Shown: one piece after another, positions 16,324 through 25,600 of the stretch
How the letters are laid out: the number at the start of each line of letters is the position of its first letter
Position numbering within the stretch: position 1 is the stretch's first letter
DNA from: Promethearchaeota archaeon Loki_b32
GTDB taxonomy: Archaea; Asgardarchaeota; Lokiarchaeia; Sigyniarchaeales; SOKP01
Direction of reading: 5' to 3'
NCBI GenBank assembly: GCA_005223125.1
Contig: NJBH01000037.1
Coordinates: 1-35,669, forward strand
Length of the DNA: 35,669 nt
Made by a program: the position numbers and the translations under genes
Notes under the pieces: generated by a model
What the model was told of the DNA's origin: nothing
The model's database searches: none
Seen by the model: only the letters and a program-made list of their open reading frames with translations

Positions 16324-17259
16324 ATGGTAAAAGAAAATAATAAAACAATGTATTTTAAAGATATTAGTTTTTCTGAATCATTTGAAATCTATGAAATAAA
16401 AGCATTAGTTGATGAATTATTTTCTTTAGATTCTTTACCCGACGATTCTTGGTCTTGTACTTGCCCTCAATGGGCATCTGGACAACAAGAATGTATCCAT
16501 ATAAAGCAATATAAGCAACATAACTTCGATCCTACTTGGCTTCCAGATTTTCCAGATTATAACGATCCTTATATAGATGTTGACTTAGTAAAATTGGGAA
16601 AGAAAGGGGGAACATTTAAAAATTTTGTGGAAGAATATCCAAGATGGGTAATAGAATTTATTCTTAAAAATAATTTAGAAATGGGTTATACAAAAATGGA
16701 GTTAGCTAAAAGTTTAAGAACCACCGATTTCAAGATTGGAAAACTACTTTGGTTGTTAGGAGATTATCACCAACAAGTAAATCAGATGATGAATAAAAGG
16801 ATTTTATCAATCATAGATGAGAATAAAGCTGAAGAATTAATATTCTGGGATAGTCAGATTCTTTCACTTCCCGAATCCATTGGAAATTTTACTAGTGTAA
16901 GGAAGATAGATTTGAGTGGGAATAAATTAACAGGACTTCCCGATTCTATAGGAGATCTTCCTTTACTTGAAATATTGAATTTAAATAATAATTCAATAGA
17001 AAAAATTCCTAAATCTTTGGGAAATTTAAAGAATTTAAAGGAACTACACTTAGTAAATAATAGATTAACCACTCTTCCCAACTCGGTTGGTAATTTGGCT
17101 TCTCTTGAAATTTTAGATTTAAGTTGGAATTATATGTTAGGGTACTTAGGGGAATCAATTTTTAAACTCCCTAGATTAAAAAAATTAATTTTAGAAAATA
17201 CTCCTTTAGAGAAATCAAAATATAAATCCATAGAGGAATTGATTGATTCTCATAAATAA
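16324..17259 (+). CDS. SWIM zinc-finger plus leucine-rich-repeat protein
   Basis: A 311-residue protein. Near the N-terminus CTCPQWASGQQECIHI gives C45-x-C47-x9-C57-x-H59, the C-x-C-x(n)-C-x-H pattern of a SWIM zinc finger (DNA- or protein-binding). Residues ~100-165 look helical, with MGYTKMELAKSLRTTDFKIGKLL resembling a helix-turn-helix. Residues ~170-292 are about five leucine-rich repeats of 23 residues with the LPxSIGNLxxLxxLxLxxN consensus of eukaryote-like plant/Roco repeats. The gene lies 81 bp before a Rab/Ras-like GTPase on the same strand, an arrangement suggestive of an LRR-GTPase partnership. No signal peptide, so it is cytosolic. The domain reading is strong; the role is unknown. 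Confidence 0.82.
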   Translation: MVKENNKTMYFKDISFSESFEIYEIKALVDELFSLDSLPDDSWSCTCPQWASGQQECIHIKQYKQHNFDPTWLPDFPDYNDPYIDVDLVKLGKKGGTFKNFVEEYPRWVIEFILKNNLEMGYTKMELAKSLRTTDFKIGKLLWLLGDYHQQVNQMMNKRILSIIDENKAEELIFWDSQILSLPESIGNFTSVRKIDLSGNKLTGLPDSIGDLPLLEILNLNNNSIEKIPKSLGNLKNLKELHLVNNRLTTLPNSVGNLASLEILDLSWNYMLGYLGESIFKLPRLKKLILENTPLEKSKYKSIEELIDSHK

Positions 17260-17340
17260 TAATTAAAATTTTTATATCCGAATTTCATTTATATATTAAT
17301 TAAAAACTGAAAAACTGTAAAAAGAATTTCTATAAGAATC

Positions 17341-17949
17341 ATGTCAAATGATAAAAAAGAAGGAAAATTAGTGTTCCACCAACGGACTGAGATGATCTTC
17401 AAAATCATTGTTATTGGAGACCCTGCTGTCGGTAAAACAAGCCTTTTGACAAATTTCTGTGGTGATAAGTTTAATTACGAATACATACCGACGGTTGGTG
17501 TAAATATAACAAAGGAGCCCGTCACTATAAAGGATGATATGGGTAAAGATTCTACAGTGAATCTTATGATTTGGGATATAGCGGGACAATGCAATTGAGG
17601 CTTCCTCCTTAGCGTCAACCCACAGTTCTATATGCTACATCGCCCTTACTTTAACGGTGCTGATGGAATGATATTAGTTTATGATATTACACGTTCGAGT
17701 TCATTCTCAAACATAAACAATTGGTGGAGTACTTCAATAAAATATGGGCTTAGCGCTATCCCTCGCATCCTAATCGGCAACAAAATAGATTTAAAAGATG
17801 ATCGGAAGATAATCCTTCCAATGGCGGAACATTTAAGTGAAAAAATTAGCGCACCTTTTTTTGAAACATCCGCAGTAACGGGAGAAAATGTGAAATCAAT
17901 CTTTCAAAAAATAGCAGAATTAGCTTTACGTTCAAAATTAGAGGAATAA
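17341..17949 (+). CDS. Rab/Ras-like small GTPase interrupted by a 30-nt in-frame insertion
   Basis: Two open segments in the same frame (17341-17598 and 17632-17949) together encode a complete ~190-residue Ras-superfamily GTPase. The first has the P-loop GDPAVGKTS, switch I YIPTVGVN and G3 WDIAGQ. The second has FNGADGMILVYDITR, NKID and ETSAVTG. Removing bases 17590-17619 gives WDIAGQ-PQFYMLHRPYF, exactly the Rab switch II pattern. As written, the frame reads CN-stop (TGA 17596-17598) right after GQ. The ATG at 17632 lacks a ribosome site and would make half a G domain. Both halves are otherwise intact, which argues against long-standing decay. There is no C-terminal prenylation Cys. Nearby SWIM-LRR and longin-GTPase genes suggest a signalling cluster. 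Confidence 0.8.
17590..17619 (+). other. Structured 30-nt insertion with stop codon; candidate BHB-type intron or bypass element
   Basis: The 30 bases are 50% G+C against ~30% around them and split codons between GGA-CAA (Gly-Gln) and CCA-CAG (Pro-Gln). They fold: GAGG (17597-17600) pairs with CCTC (17604-17607), and GC (17591-17592) with GC (17612-17613). At the base, GAC (17585-17587) pairs with GTC (17614-17616), leaving AAT (17588-17590) as a 3-nt bulge. ATATAG (17576-17581) pairs with CTATAT (17628-17633) further out. Cutting that bulge after its second base falls exactly at the inferred 5' junction, as in archaeal bulge-helix-bulge introns. The 3' bulge is not canonical. Confidence 0.5.
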
Positions 17950-18058
17950 CTTATTCTTTTTCATTATCTATTTATAACTCATTATTTACTTATTAGTTAT
18001 TTAAAAAATCTTGGGATTTAAATAGAAAATATTATACATTTCATTGATCACTATTTAC

Positions 18059-18073
18059 CTCTTTTCAAAAGAG
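18059..18073. terminator. Hairpin between convergent genes
   Basis: CTCTTTT-C-AAAAGAG is a perfect 7-bp inverted repeat in the 174-bp spacer between the GTPase gene (ends 17949) and the coiled-coil gene (ends 18124). The position suits a bidirectional transcript end, but archaeal termination usually relies on T-runs, so this is tentative. Confidence 0.3.
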
Positions 18074-18123
18074 AGAATAATGAGGAGATAATATTCCATT
18101 GATTTCATCTACCTTCTCTCTAA

Positions 18124-18735
18124 TTATCCTTTTACAGATAACTTATTAATCCAAAATGTAATTTTTTCTTTAAGCTCGTTTTTTACGTCATCAGCAAGGG
18201 TTTCGAAACTATTTAATTTACTTGCAAAATGACCGATTTCATAGAGGATCCTATGACCTCCGGTGAAAACGAATATATCTTCTTTAATATTTCTTAAACT
18301 TTCAACAACTGGTTGAGGATCGTCATTTTCTGCGATATAGCTTACCAAAGTGTTAAATTGTTCAATTATCGCCTCTTTTTTATCAGTGGCAGATGTATCT
18401 CGTTCAACTGTTTCTCTATTAGCTTCTTTAGAGTGAAATGAAATATCTGATCTTTGAATTAAAGATCTAATTAATTCAAGTTCTTCTTCAAGAATTTTTT
18501 GATTTTCAATAACATTCGTCAATTGAGGTGTTAATGATTTAATATCGAGTGTTGCTTTACTTAACTCATCGATTTTATCAGTAAGTACATTTATTTTCAA
18601 GTTAGTTTGACCCATTTTCGTAATAATATCGAGCCCAAATTTTTCGAGGATCGAGGCAAATTTATCTATTTTTTCATCAGCTTCTTTGATAAATTTAATG
18701 GTATCCTCTTTATCTAAATCATCAGTGTCTCCCAT
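18124..18735 (-). CDS. Coiled-coil protein of unknown function
   Basis: A 203-residue soluble, acidic protein. Residues ~10-100 have long heptad-like helices (EADEKIDKFASILEKFGLDIITK, LTDKIDELSKATLDIKSL, NQKILEEELELIRSLIQR), then a polar linker (~100-120). A second helical domain (~122-200) follows with VVESLRNIKEDIFVFTGGHRILYEIGHFASKL. No catalytic motif was recognised. It is divergently arranged from the longin-GTPase gene across a 202-bp spacer that contains a palindrome. This makes it a candidate effector or regulator of the neighbouring GTPases, by position only. The ATG at 18735 has a GGGGAA-like site upstream. Confidence 0.65.
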   Translation of the reverse strand: MGDTDDLDKEDTIKFIKEADEKIDKFASILEKFGLDIITKMGQTNLKINVLTDKIDELSKATLDIKSLTPQLTNVIENQKILEEELELIRSLIQRSDISFHSKEANRETVERDTSATDKKEAIIEQFNTLVSYIAENDDPQPVVESLRNIKEDIFVFTGGHRILYEIGHFASKLNSFETLADDVKNELKEKITFWINKLSVKG

Positions 18736-18903
18736 TGATTTTCCCCTTTAAAGTATTTATTTAATGAGATAATATGATATAAATCAAATAATCTTTACAA
18801 AAATTATTTTGCATTAAAAATTATTATTTAATTAATAATACTATACAGTTCTTATAATATTAGGTTCTTACAAAAAACTTCTTAAGTAAAAAAAATAACT
18901 TGA

Positions 18904-18920
18904 ATTCATTAGTAATGAAT
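18904..18920. promoter_or_regulatory. 17-bp palindrome before the longin-GTPase gene
   Basis: ATTCATTA-G-TAATGAAT is perfectly symmetric and ends 17 bp before the ATG at 18938, in the spacer shared with the divergent coiled-coil gene. Short direct repeats GTTCTTA lie upstream (about 18848-18873). The site may be an operator for one or both genes. Confidence 0.35.
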
Positions 18921-18937
18921 AAAAAGTCATCCTCGAA

Positions 18938-19807
18938 ATGATTCAATATATTAACGTGCTAACGAGAGACGGTAAATCGCTTTTATTTAGAAATTATGGA
19001 AGTTCTGATGTAGATAGAGATTTATTAGCAGGATTTTTAAGCGCATTTTCTGGTTTTATGAAGGAGATTAGTCAAAGTGATATTAAGAGTACAGCAACAG
19101 AGGATTTTAAGTATTATTACACTATTATTGATACAATTATCATTGTAGTATGCACAGATTTAGAAGATGATGATGCTACGATTAATTCGAAAATTTTAAG
19201 CATTAGAACAAAATTCATTGAGAAATATGGGAAAATCCTTGAGGATGGTAGTTGGGGGGGAAATCGTAGTATTTTTACTGATTTCGAAAAAGAATTAGAT
19301 GATATTATTTTAGGGGCAATTAAAGTTTCTATTGTTGGATTTGGTGGTGTTGGAAAAACCACTTTAACAAAATTGATATGCGGAAAAGATGTAAATCTTG
19401 AATATGTTCCAACAATAACAGCCGATATTGCTGCTTATGACGGAGATGAATTTGAAAGGTCGATAACATTATGGGATTTTGCCGGGCAAGCTCAATTCAG
19501 ATCCTTATGGAAAAGTTTGCTCCAGGGAACTGATATTACATTACTTGTGGTTGATTCTACCTATGAAAATATTAACAATTCGAAGGAAATAATTCATGAG
19601 ATATTAGATAAATTTTTTCAAGATAAATTAGTAATTGGGATTGCTAATAAACAAGACTTACAAAATAGACTAACACCAGAATTTTGTGAAAAAATTTTAT
19701 CCAGTGAACAACGTGTTATTAAGACTCATGGGATGATCGCTATTGAACCTATGTATCGAGAAAAGATATTAGCAATTTTAAAAGAAGCTATAAAAGAAAT
19801 TTCTTAA
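18938..19807 (+). CDS. Longin-like domain fused to an Arf/Ras-like GTPase
   Basis: A 289-residue protein. Residues 1-123 have the strand-helix layout of a longin domain (IQYINVLTRDGKSLLFRNY, DLLAGFLSAFSGFMKEI, YYYTIIDTIIIVVCTD, then a helix), like those of eukaryotic SNAREs, adaptor subunits and the SRP receptor alpha subunit. Residues 127-289 are a G domain: P-loop GFGGVGKT (134-141), switch I Thr in YVPTITADI, G3 WDFAGQAQF (catalytic Gln184 kept) and NKQD (237-240). The G5 motif is not obvious. The ATG at 18938 has no ribosome site, so the transcript may be leaderless. The phosphohexomutase gene follows at 41 bp. A roadblock-like rather than longin N-domain is possible; both belong to related folds. 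Confidence 0.8.
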   Translation: MIQYINVLTRDGKSLLFRNYGSSDVDRDLLAGFLSAFSGFMKEISQSDIKSTATEDFKYYYTIIDTIIIVVCTDLEDDDATINSKILSIRTKFIEKYGKILEDGSWGGNRSIFTDFEKELDDIILGAIKVSIVGFGGVGKTTLTKLICGKDVNLEYVPTITADIAAYDGDEFERSITLWDFAGQAQFRSLWKSLLQGTDITLLVVDSTYENINNSKEIIHEILDKFFQDKLVIGIANKQDLQNRLTPEFCEKILSSEQRVIKTHGMIAIEPMYREKILAILKEAIKEIS

Positions 19808-19848
19808 ATTTTCTATTTAAATAACAAATTGATTTAGATCTATTTAGG

Positions 19849-21606
19849 GTGAGCAATCTGTTTGATTTTGATATGGAAGATATTGGATTGGAAAAGTTAG
19901 AAGAAGATATACAAATTTTAAAATTACCTGAATTAACGGAAAATGAAAAAAATATTATTAATCCTATTGTAGCACCAACGTCAGGTTTACGAATTCAAAT
20001 CCTTGATGTTTCCATAAAGGATGATAAAGAGAAATACATATTAACTAAAAGAAAGTTCTATTTATTTCTTAGAGTGTTTAAAGCTATTAGCCAACAATTT
20101 AAAGAAAGGAAGAACAATCAAAATTTGAAAATTCTAATAGTTACTGATAATCGACCAACAAAAGAGGTTTTATTACAATATTGTTCTCAGATTTTTACAT
20201 ATGATGGATATGAAGTCTATTATCAACAGGATGAAGAGGGAAAATCAAGGATCTCTGCCCCCTATGGAGCAGCATCAGTCGCCTTATATGAAGATATTAA
20301 CCTTATCATTGTTTTAACAGCAAGCCACAATGATTTATCTTGGAATGGAATGAAAGTGTATTTTGATTACCCAATCCCTCTCTCTGGAGATTTATTTAAG
20401 AATATATCAAGGAAAGCTTTAGAACTCAAAGAAATTAGATTAAAACCAGCAAAACATATTACTATAGAAGCAGAAAAGAAAAATAATGATTATGTTGTTA
20501 ATCTATTATCAAAAACTCTTGAAATTAAGAGTATAAAGGGAAAAAATATAGTTATTTGGCCATATTTAGGGAAAGCTCGAGGTATTGTTAATTTATTTAA
20601 ACATTACGGGGCTAACGTTACACTCGTCGAGGAAGAACTGAATCCTCCTAATCCTATAAAGAATTTGCAGGAAATAAAATTACAAAAGATAATGAATCAA
20701 GCTAATTCAAATATTGCGCTTTTACTGGACGCTGATAGGGATAGGATTGTATTATATGTAAAACAGAATGGAGAATATTTCACATATATACCTAATGAGA
20801 TCTATAGCGCTATGCACAATATTTTAGCAAAAGAATATGGTAAAAAAGTTATTAATGTTAGAACAATTCCTAGCGATTTACGAGGAGATGATACAAGTTT
20901 TATTAACATCCTGACTGGAGTTGGTTATAAACATTTAGGTGTTATTATGTATTTTCTCCTTGGTATTGAAGTAGATCAATCTAAAATTGACACTGCTATT
21001 CTGTATGTTGAAGATGAGGATAAAAATTTAATAAAAATTAACAATGCTGCCCCTTTAAGACAACAAATAATTAAATTAATGAAAAAGCAGAATTTAGAGA
21101 AAGAATCATTCTTAATGGTATTTTGGGAAGAAAGTGGTGGACACACTCTAAATATTTTGGATGTTTCTAAAAATAGTGAGACAGATGAATACGATTTTAG
21201 TACTGATTTTGCAATTATTGCTGATAAGTACCCTGTTCCAGCATTAGTTTTAATAACAGAACTTATATGTAGGGGCTCAGTTATTTCTGAATCAATTGAT
21301 TGGACTATAAAAGGTATTAACCGCACAATTCCAGCTGTAGATGAAGAAAAGATCAAAATAATGAAGAATTTTGAGGTAAATGATGGAAAAAAGATTACTA
21401 TTAATGAAAAGAACTATGAAGTCCATGCTTTATCAGATAATAACGATATGATTGATATTTATCAAATTAAGAGTAAAGATTCAACACTTTATTTCCGGCC
21501 AAGTGGAACAGGACCAGATGTTAGATTTTATATTTTTGGTAATGTAAAGACTCATCTAGAAGAAATACATAAACTAATGGAATACATTAAGAATAAATTC
21601 AAATAG
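19849..21606 (+). CDS. Alpha-D-phosphohexomutase family protein (phosphogluco/mannomutase-like)
   Basis: A 585-residue member of the phosphohexomutase superfamily, which moves phosphate between C1 and C6 of hexose phosphates. The phosphoserine loop is TASHND (S159). The metal loop is DADRDR (D294, D296, D298), a variant of DGDGDR that keeps all three Asp. The sugar-binding loop is EESGGH (427-432). The phosphate-binding loop is RPSGTGPDVR near the C-terminus. Catalytic residues are all present, so it should be active on a glucose-, mannose- or glucosamine-type phosphate. The first ~40 residues are an extra acidic tail. The start is GTG at 19849 next to AGGGTG; ATG 19873 is an alternative. It follows the longin-GTPase gene by 41 bp and is probably co-transcribed. 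Confidence 0.87.
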   Translation: MSNLFDFDMEDIGLEKLEEDIQILKLPELTENEKNIINPIVAPTSGLRIQILDVSIKDDKEKYILTKRKFYLFLRVFKAISQQFKERKNNQNLKILIVTDNRPTKEVLLQYCSQIFTYDGYEVYYQQDEEGKSRISAPYGAASVALYEDINLIIVLTASHNDLSWNGMKVYFDYPIPLSGDLFKNISRKALELKEIRLKPAKHITIEAEKKNNDYVVNLLSKTLEIKSIKGKNIVIWPYLGKARGIVNLFKHYGANVTLVEEELNPPNPIKNLQEIKLQKIMNQANSNIALLLDADRDRIVLYVKQNGEYFTYIPNEIYSAMHNILAKEYGKKVINVRTIPSDLRGDDTSFINILTGVGYKHLGVIMYFLLGIEVDQSKIDTAILYVEDEDKNLIKINNAAPLRQQIIKLMKKQNLEKESFLMVFWEESGGHTLNILDVSKNSETDEYDFSTDFAIIADKYPVPALVLITELICRGSVISESIDWTIKGINRTIPAVDEEKIKIMKNFEVNDGKKITINEKNYEVHALSDNNDMIDIYQIKSKDSTLYFRPSGTGPDVRFYIFGNVKTHLEEIHKLMEYIKNKFK

Positions 21607-21756
21607 ATTCTATTGGTACTATACACAGCTATCCTTTTCTTTTAGATTGTTATACTTTCACTGAAATAACCTATAAATGAACTTTTCATTGAATTAGTGT
21701 GTAAGATTTTGGATACAGCATTAAGTTTAAATAATATAAGAAAAATATCTTAATTG

Positions 21757-21778
21757 GACATGTAAACATATGACATAT
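21757..21778. promoter_or_regulatory. Operator-like element, padR promoter copy
   Basis: GACATGT-N8-GACATAT, ending 33 bp before the padR ATG at 21812. The same 22-bp pattern with identical spacing recurs at 22448-22469 before the permease gene. The repetition, position and linked regulator gene point to a PadR binding site used for autoregulation. Confidence 0.6.
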
Positions 21779-21811
21779 ATTATTGTTTAAAAATCATTAA
21801 ATTTGTTAAAA

Positions 21812-22405
21812 ATGAGTATTGAGAAAAAAAAAGACGATACAAAATTTGTTGAATCTATTGAGCAATCAATGAAAAGTGGTTATATCAGTATGCTTATTTT
21901 ATTAGCTCTTGAAAAAGAACCCGCTAACGGTTATAAGCTAATGAAAATGATATCAGAGGATACTTTTGGTGAATGGCGACCAACTAATTCAACAATGTAT
22001 CCATATCTTTCTAATCTTACAAAAAGAGGATTAATTCAATATAGAACTAAGAAACAAGGTCAAAGAGAAAGCAAAGAATATTCCCTAACACCGAAAGGCA
22101 CAAAAATCTTAAAAAAGTTGGTAAATAAACAGCAAGAAATGAATTTGTCACTATTAAGTATGGTTTCAACTGTCATAGACATTGATAGTCTTCCTAATCA
22201 TCTGCTCGACTTTTTTAGTCAATCTTATCATGAGTATATTCTAATGGGTAAATCTAGTGAAGAAAAGATTGGAATTCTCAGCAGACGCGTTGAAATGCTT
22301 AATTTATTTTTAGATATTATAGGAAAGAATAAAGTTGAAATGGAAAATGAATTAGAAATTCTCAAGAGTAATGAAATGAAGAAAAGTTCATTTTATAATC
22401 ATTAA
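21812..22405 (+). CDS. PadR-family transcriptional regulator
   Basis: A 197-residue protein (ATG 21812; a TTG at 21803 would add three residues). The PadR winged helix occupies about residues 27-105: GYISMLILLALEKEPANGYKLMKMI, then EWRPTNSTMYPYLSNLTKRGLI, then the wing QGQRESKEYSLTPKG. The C-terminal half (~110-190) is helical, as in PadR dimerisation domains. PadR proteins usually repress adjacent membrane-transport or stress genes and respond to a small ligand. Here the gene directly precedes a MacB-like ABC transporter on the same strand, and the same 22-bp element lies before both. Regulation of the export module is therefore likely. Confidence 0.88.
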   Translation: MSIEKKKDDTKFVESIEQSMKSGYISMLILLALEKEPANGYKLMKMISEDTFGEWRPTNSTMYPYLSNLTKRGLIQYRTKKQGQRESKEYSLTPKGTKILKKLVNKQQEMNLSLLSMVSTVIDIDSLPNHLLDFFSQSYHEYILMGKSSEEKIGILSRRVEMLNLFLDIIGKNKVEMENELEILKSNEMKKSSFYNH

Positions 22406-22447
22406 TGTTAATTATTTCTATTTGAAATGAATTTTATTTCTAATTCC

Positions 22448-22469
22448 GACATGTCGAAATTCGACATAT
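22448..22469. promoter_or_regulatory. Operator-like element, transporter promoter copy
   Basis: GACATGT-N8-GACATAT, the same pattern as at 21757-21778. This copy also carries two overlapping palindromes, CGACATGTCG (22447-22456) and ATGTCGA-A-ATTCGACAT-type symmetry (22451-22467). It runs straight into a TATA-like ATATTTAAATA (about 22466-22476), so a bound protein would cover the promoter of the permease gene. Confidence 0.65.
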
Positions 22470-22582
22470 TTAAATATTGTAATGAATAAATTATATTATC
22501 AGTTATTTTGATTTAAAGTATAGCATTATATTTTAAAAAATATGTAAATAGAATGTATTTGATAACAATTTTATAAAAATAG

Positions 22583-22608
22583 GAGATGAGGATTATTTCC
22601 TCATACTC
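22583..22608 (+). other. Leader hairpin before the permease gene
   Basis: ATGAGGA (22586-22592) and TCCTCAT (22598-22604) form a perfect 7-bp stem with a 5-base loop. GAG/CTC extend it past one bulged A. It lies in the presumed 5' leader, about 45 bp before the permease ATG, with A- and T-rich runs after it. It may affect leader stability or early termination. Confidence 0.35.
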
Positions 22609-22650
22609 TTAAATAAAACTTTTTAAAAAAAAAAAAGAGTAAATGAGAAC

Positions 22651-25600
22651 ATGGGTATAATACTAAAGATCGCGCTACGTAATATGAAAAGACGTAAAGT
22701 TCGTTATATTCTAACAACAATTACACTTGTTATTAGTGTTGCGCTGTTTGGAGGAGTAATGATCGTCTCCGACTCATTCAATGTAATGATGTTAGATACC
22801 ATTGATGAACAAATGGGTACGGCAGACATTCTCATTAGATCTGCCAATAGTACTGATGGTTGGTTTGACCCTAATGAAATAAACAGTGAAATCGAAGATG
22901 TAAAACACGTTGTATCAATAGCTTATAGAATTTCTGGCTTTAGCGTTTTTATTAGCGCAACTGATAGCGGAGACTTAGATGATAATAGTACTATAACTGG
23001 GATAAATGGTATTGATCATCTAAACCCAGATGAACGAAAATTAGGTGCGGATCCATTTATACTAGATTCAGTTAGTGATGGAGAATCGATTGAAGAACTT
23101 CTTGAATATGTTGACCCAATTAACAATGATAGCGTTTTGGTTATTTCAGAATCATTAAAAATCCAATTAGGGAAAGATTTTGAAGCAGGTGATAGTGTTT
23201 GGATTTTTCCTGTCAATGGATCATCTCTTGGACATAATCCGTTAAATACAGGAACATGGCTTGAATATACTGTTGTTGCAATTATACGGGATATTGGTGA
23301 AGCTCGTGATTTCGATCCAGAAAATCCATCAGATTCCTCAATGTTTTCACAAGGGCCGGGAATATTTGCAAATATTAATAATACACATGAACTTGTAGAT
23401 GGCACAGAAAATCATACTGGTGAGTTTAATCTGGGTGTTGTCGGTGTTGATGATATATACAGTGTTTCTTATGTTGCTGAAAAAATTGAAAATAATTTAG
23501 AAGCTCTTAATGATGGAAGAGATTGGAAGGTTAATGACTTAAAATCAGACAATTTAGAGATGATAGAAACCACAATGAGTACGATGCGGACTATGTTTTT
23601 GATGTTTGGAATTATTGCATTAGTACTTTCAATTATATTGATGATGAATATCTTTAACATTATTAAAAAAGAACAAGAGTACGAAACAGGCATGTTCCAA
23701 GCAATAGGAGCATCTAAATCTGAAACTTTTAAGATGTTCTTAACCCAAGGGATAGTAATGGGGGTAATTGGAGCGTCAATAGGGACGGTATTTTCCTACT
23801 TTATATCTTATGTAATCTTTTCAGTAACCTTACAGGCTATTCAAAATATTGCAGCTCAAATGGGAGGATTTTCAATTTCAGATTTTACAATTGTTTTATA
23901 TCCAGCAACTCTAATAGTTACATTTGTAATAGGGCTAATTTCTTGTATTATCGCTTCGCTTTACCCTAGCTGGAAAGCAAGTCGTAAACCAATTATTGAA
24001 TGTTTAAATCCTATTGAAGAAAAGTCTAAAAGGGAGAAAAAACATTATTGGAGAAGACTTATTTTCTTTCTTTTAGGAGGATTACTTATTTTCTCTGGGT
24101 TATGGCTCATGTATTCCGCTTCTGGAACTACAGCCGAAATCCAGACAACTCCTGGACCACCTCAAGGAATGATTTTGTCAATGTTTGCCCCAATATTAAT
24201 CATGTTTGGGATCATTTGGTTATTAGCACTTAGCATTAAACCACTTAATAAAGCTTTTGTAATATTGTTTATCCCCTATCTTCGAAAAACAAAATTATTA
24301 ACTGAAAAGAATATCTTAAGGCATCGAAAAAGGACGACCCTTACCTTCACTATGATCGCAATAACAACAAGTTTTCTTATTGGGATGAGTGTAATGATGG
24401 ATTCTATGAGAGCAGGGATATATACTACTGTTAATGACTTTATGGGCGCAGATATTCGAGTATTTACTTTTGGTACACCTAGATCTTTCGAAGATGGACT
24501 TATTAACCAATCAGGAGTAGAGGATGTAATGGGAGCAAGTCATCAAAATGCACAAATCCAAATAGATAGTGATTGGGTTGGGCATAGTTCACTTGATAGC
24601 GAATGGAATGAATCTATAATCATGAATGTATTAGATACCGCAAAAGTTAAAGAACATATGACTAAAACCGTAATAATCTCCCCTTCAACAATGACCCTTA
24701 GTGAAATGATGGATGAAATCGAAATTGGAAACAATATTATAATTGATGAAGATTTTGCTGATGATTATGATGTTAAAGTTGGTGAAAATATTTCCGTCAA
24801 ATTCTCTCTAGGTACAACTTATGCAAATCTCACGGCATTACGTTATAGGGATGATAATAATGCGCATGAAGATACAATTGTAGTAACCATGAATGTTATA
24901 GCAGTTATAAGAAGTATTCAAGGATTTTCAACTGTAGATCTCATGGGATTTCCAAGCGAAGGAAAAACTTATAACATGTTTATCTCTTGGGAGATTTACG
25001 AAGAAATTGCAGATAAGAATCTACCTGGTGGAGGAACTGATATGGTTTTCAGGCAACTAACTCAAACTGGTAATCCTATGTTAGACATAGTTCAATCAAA
25101 TTGGTTTAATTTTTCTAGTATTGAGACTGTTCTTAATAGTATTAGCGGAATTGAATATTATACTACTAGAATGGACTATTATACACCTACATCTTTTAAC
25201 GGTTCAGTAATAGACTACCTAAGTTCAGTTACAGGTATACATATAAATTCAAGCGGAAAACTAAAATCCGATTCGTTTTTTGGAAATAATAGTCTCATAA
25301 GTCAAAAGGACGGATATGATGGAGATACCATGGAAGAACTTCTAAATACATTGCAAAATGTATGTGTAGTTGATGAAACATTCATAAAACTTAATCCTTC
25401 AATAGGAATTGGTGATAACATAACAATTTTTCCACAACAATTCATATTAAGTACTATAAATGCCGGAAATTTTCCCTATATTTCAACAGCTATTCCTTAT
25501 AACAATAATTATACGTCAGTATCAGGTAGTACCGCAAATTTAACTCTCTCTGATGATGTGTATTTATCATTTGTGAGTAATCAATCGTGGCTTACATTTA

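Noticed and set aside
17596-17598. TGA in the interrupted GTPase read as selenocysteine
   Set aside because: Some Asgard archaea are known to use selenocysteine, but the stop lies inside an extra 30-nt segment that breaks switch II. Reading through adds ten residues with no selenoprotein context, and I saw no SECIS-like element. Removing the insertion restores the family pattern exactly.
17632-17949. Independent half-size GTPase starting at ATG 17632
   Set aside because: It would lack the P-loop and switch regions, has no ribosome site, and continues the upstream frame and domain precisely.
20976-21356. Minus-strand 126-codon open frame
   Set aside because: It is antisense to the phosphohexomutase gene, whose catalytic motifs lie in the plus-strand reading.
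23016-23405. Minus-strand 129-codon open frame
   Set aside because: It is antisense to the permease outer domain, Ser/Pro-rich in the way of shadow frames, with no start signal.
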